Below are positions 6,289 through 7,306 of a DNA stretch of 7,306 nucleotides, piece after piece. A program made the translations under genes and the position numbers. The stretch's first letter is position 1, and every line of letters starts with the position of its first letter. The notes beneath the pieces were generated by a model. That model searched no databases. It had not been told where the DNA came from and saw only the letters and a list, made by a program, of their open reading frames with translations. The DNA comes from Anaerolineales bacterium (lineage in GTDB: Bacteria > Chloroflexota > Anaerolineae > Anaerolineales > E44-bin32): NCBI GenBank assembly GCA_030642885.1, contig DAOWMX010000112.1:1-7306 (forward strand), in the 5' to 3' direction.

Positions 6289-6798
6289 GTGTGGTTCGAG
6301 CGTAGGTCCCGATCTTCCCGTCGGGAACGCAACTGCGAAGAACAGGCCCCAGCACCACCCCGCCAAGGTGGTGTTTTCGGATCCCTCCGCCAACCCGTCA
6401 AGCAGCATCCAAAAAACGCCGTAATTTCTTCTCATCGTTGGACAGTCGAGGTTAGCGCTGAGCTTTCTACCCGCCTGCGTCGCGCCGCGCGCGCCCGCGC
6501 CCGCTCGCCGGAGATGTTGGTTAACGACATCCTTGAGCGCGGGCTGGAGCAGGAGACGCTACGGGTGCATGCAGAGCACGCCCTGGCCTCGCTCACCCCG
6601 CGCGAGCAGGAAGTGACCTGGCTTGCGGCCCGCGGGCAAACCAACCACCAGATCGCTGACGCACTGGTGATCTCCTCCGAGACCGTCAAGTCGCATATAC
6701 ACAACGTGCTCTTAAAATTCGACTTGCGCAGCAAGTCTGACCTGCGCCTGCTTCTGCTCGACCTGGGCATGCGCTGGTGGCAGGACGACACAACATAA
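6289..6798 (+). CDS. small transcriptional regulator: RHH-like segment plus LuxR/GerE-type HTH
   Basis: This 169-residue protein has three parts. Residues 1-49 are a basic, Pro/Arg-rich stretch with no recognisable domain. Residues about 51-90 (WTVEVSAEL, then LRRAARARARSPEMLVNDIL) look like a ribbon-helix-helix unit of the Arc/CopG type: a beta strand, a short helix, a turn with SPE, a second helix. Residues about 101-162 are a clear LuxR/GerE helix-turn-helix: LTPREQEVTWLAARGQTNHQ (102-121), IADALVISSETVKSHIHNVL (122-141), then LLKFDLRSKSDLRLLL. There is no receiver or autoinducer-binding domain. If the first unit is a true RHH, the protein has two DNA-binding modules or uses the RHH fold to dimerise. 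It is the first gene after a perfect promoter with an embedded palindrome, suggesting tight repression and perhaps autoregulation. The GTG start rests on AGGGAG six bases upstream; no ATG, GTG or TTG is in frame closer to the RHH part. The HTH call is very sure; the RHH call is a pattern judgement. Confidence 0.85.
   Translation: MWFERRSRSSRRERNCEEQAPAPPRQGGVFGSLRQPVKQHPKNAVISSHRWTVEVSAELSTRLRRAARARARSPEMLVNDILERGLEQETLRVHAEHALASLTPREQEVTWLAARGQTNHQIADALVISSETVKSHIHNVLLKFDLRSKSDLRLLLLDLGMRWWQDDTT
6353..6377 (+). terminator. terminator-like hairpin near the 5' end of the regulator gene
   Basis: CACCACC (6353-6359) and GGTGGTG (6367-6373) are perfect complements with a 7-nt loop, directly followed by TTTT. 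It lies about 110-135 nt past the predicted transcription start and inside codons 22-30 of the regulator, before its conserved domains. As an intrinsic terminator it has a short U tract, so partial early termination is more likely than a full stop. It may simply be a chance hairpin in GC-rich coding sequence. Confidence 0.4.
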
Positions 6799-6813
6799 AG
6801 CGGCTTCGCACTG

Positions 6814-6981
6814 ATGATCCTGCAGAACTCACGGGGCGCGCCAGCCGCCGTCGCCTCGGCCTCCTGCCCGCACACGCAACCTCCGCCGAGAAAGTCGACT
6901 CTATACGACCGCACAGCCATCGCTGCCCTACGCCTTCTTGCTGAAAATCGTATCGAAACGCGCCAAAGAGGGTTTTACTAG
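6814..6981 (+). CDS. possible 55-residue ORF, unrecognised
   Basis: The 242-bp gap between the regulator stop (6798) and the YIP1-like gene (7041) holds one small frame, ATG 6814 to TAG 6981. Its C-terminal half (about LYDRTAIAALRLLAENR, residues 35-51) looks like a plausible amphipathic helix and its codons end mostly in G or C. There is no ribosome binding site at a normal distance, the N-terminal half is low-complexity, and I know no similar protein. It may equally be non-coding; nothing else is seen in this gap. Confidence 0.18.
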   Translation: MILQNSRGAPAAVASASCPHTQPPPRKSTLYDRTAIAALRLLAENRIETRQRGFY

Positions 6982-7040
6982 CAGGGGCCCATCGCCACGG
7001 ATGAGGCTCTATCTCTACTCTTGAAAGGAGTTTTCTTATC

Positions 7041-7306
7041 ATGCTCGTAGATCGCATCATGAAAGCCTTTATGTTCAACAAAGACGTATATAGTGAGGTC
7101 GAGCACGACACATCGTTTACGACAACCGCCTGGATTATTGTCGCAGCTACCGCATTCCTTGGTTCGCTCGGTTCAACATTCGGCGCGAGCGGATTCGACC
7201 AACCCGTTGCCGGGATTACCGGTGTGCTGGTCGGCACTGTTGTTGGGATCATCGGCTTCGCCGTTGGCACGGCGATTATCACCTGGGTGGGACAGGCCGT
7301 CTTTAA
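7041..7306 (+). CDS. YIP1-family membrane protein (3'-truncated by window edge)
   Basis: The first 88 residues are present. A short cytosolic N-terminus (MLVDRIMKAFMFNKDVYSEV, 1-20) is followed by an acidic EHD and two hydrophobic segments (about 29-48 and 57-87, Gly-rich). This arrangement (short amphipathic start, V-Y-x-E-V-E, then paired Gly/Ala/Val-rich helices) matches bacterial YIP1-domain proteins common in Chloroflexota; their function is unknown. The ATG is preceded by AAAGGAG (7024-7030) at a slightly long 10-bp distance. No clear promoter is seen in the gap upstream, and no terminator was found after the regulator gene, so read-through from it is possible. Family assignment is from partial sequence. 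Confidence 0.7.
   Translation, partial: MLVDRIMKAFMFNKDVYSEVEHDTSFTTTAWIIVAATAFLGSLGSTFGASGFDQPVAGITGVLVGTVVGIIGFAVGTAIITWVGQAVF

Noticed and set aside
6290..6300. GGTTCGAGC resembling a tRNA or tmRNA T-loop
   Set aside because: No acceptor, anticodon or matching T-stem arms can be built around it, and it lies within the regulator reading frame.
6115..6435. 106-residue minus-strand frame across the operator-promoter
   Set aside because: It covers the perfect plus-strand promoter, has no ribosome binding site I could accept, and its protein shows no family pattern apart from a hydrophobic stretch that GC-rich sequence gives by chance.
6833..6845. GGCGCGCC palindrome as part of a terminator after the regulator gene
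   Set aside because: It has no loop and no T tract after it; it is better seen as a chance palindrome in GC-rich sequence.
6432..7282. Long minus-strand frames opposite the regulator and YIP1-like genes
   Set aside because: Their products are Arg/Ser/Ala/Cys-rich with no domain pattern, as expected opposite GC-rich genes; the plus-strand frames carry recognisable domains.

Overview
The window (7306 bp, moderately GC-rich) looks like chromosomal DNA of a free-living bacterium, most likely a Chloroflexota member of the Anaerolineae type. This placement is an inference from gene content and style, not from a marker gene. The pointers are a short YIP1-family membrane protein with the N-terminus MLVDRIMKAF, a compact regulator with a LuxR-type C-terminus, lipoproteins with ordinary lipoboxes in a PQQ-dehydrogenase-like protein and a DUF2202 protein, and a HAL2-type bisphosphate nucleotidase. 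No rRNA, tRNA, transposase, phage gene or CRISPR array was seen.

Left part (1-2121): two minus-strand genes overlap by 4 bp: a HAL2/CysQ-type 3'(2'),5'-bisphosphate nucleotidase and a GT39/PMT-like membrane glycosyltransferase that runs off the left edge. A 142-bp divergent spacer separates them from the next gene.

Middle (2122-4470): a plus-strand lipoprotein of the glucose/sorbosone dehydrogenase (PQQ-type beta-propeller) family converges on a minus-strand DUF2202 ferritin-like lipoprotein. Between them is a long inverted repeat with an A7 tract, which reads as a terminator for the minus-strand gene. The following spacer of about 320 bp holds a second terminator-like hairpin and an 18-bp imperfect dyad.

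Right-middle (4471-6104): a tightly spaced minus-strand pair. The first gene encodes a multi-pass membrane protein built from three copies of a segment of about 70 residues. Eleven bases later comes a small isoprenylcysteine-methyltransferase/PEMT-like membrane protein.

Right part (6105-7306): the most striking regulatory site is a perfect consensus sigma70 promoter (TTGACA, 17 bp, TATAAT). Its spacer is filled by a perfect 8+2+8 palindrome containing GAAC-N4-GTTC, the core of Gram-positive-type LexA boxes. It drives a gene that joins a ribbon-helix-helix-like segment to a LuxR-type helix-turn-helix. A terminator-like hairpin lies early in that reading frame, before the conserved domains. A YIP1-family membrane gene starts at 7041 and runs off the right edge.

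The genes do not form one obvious pathway. The best candidates for something undescribed are the operator-promoter plus RHH-LuxR regulator, and the triple-repeat membrane protein coupled to a methyltransferase-like partner.
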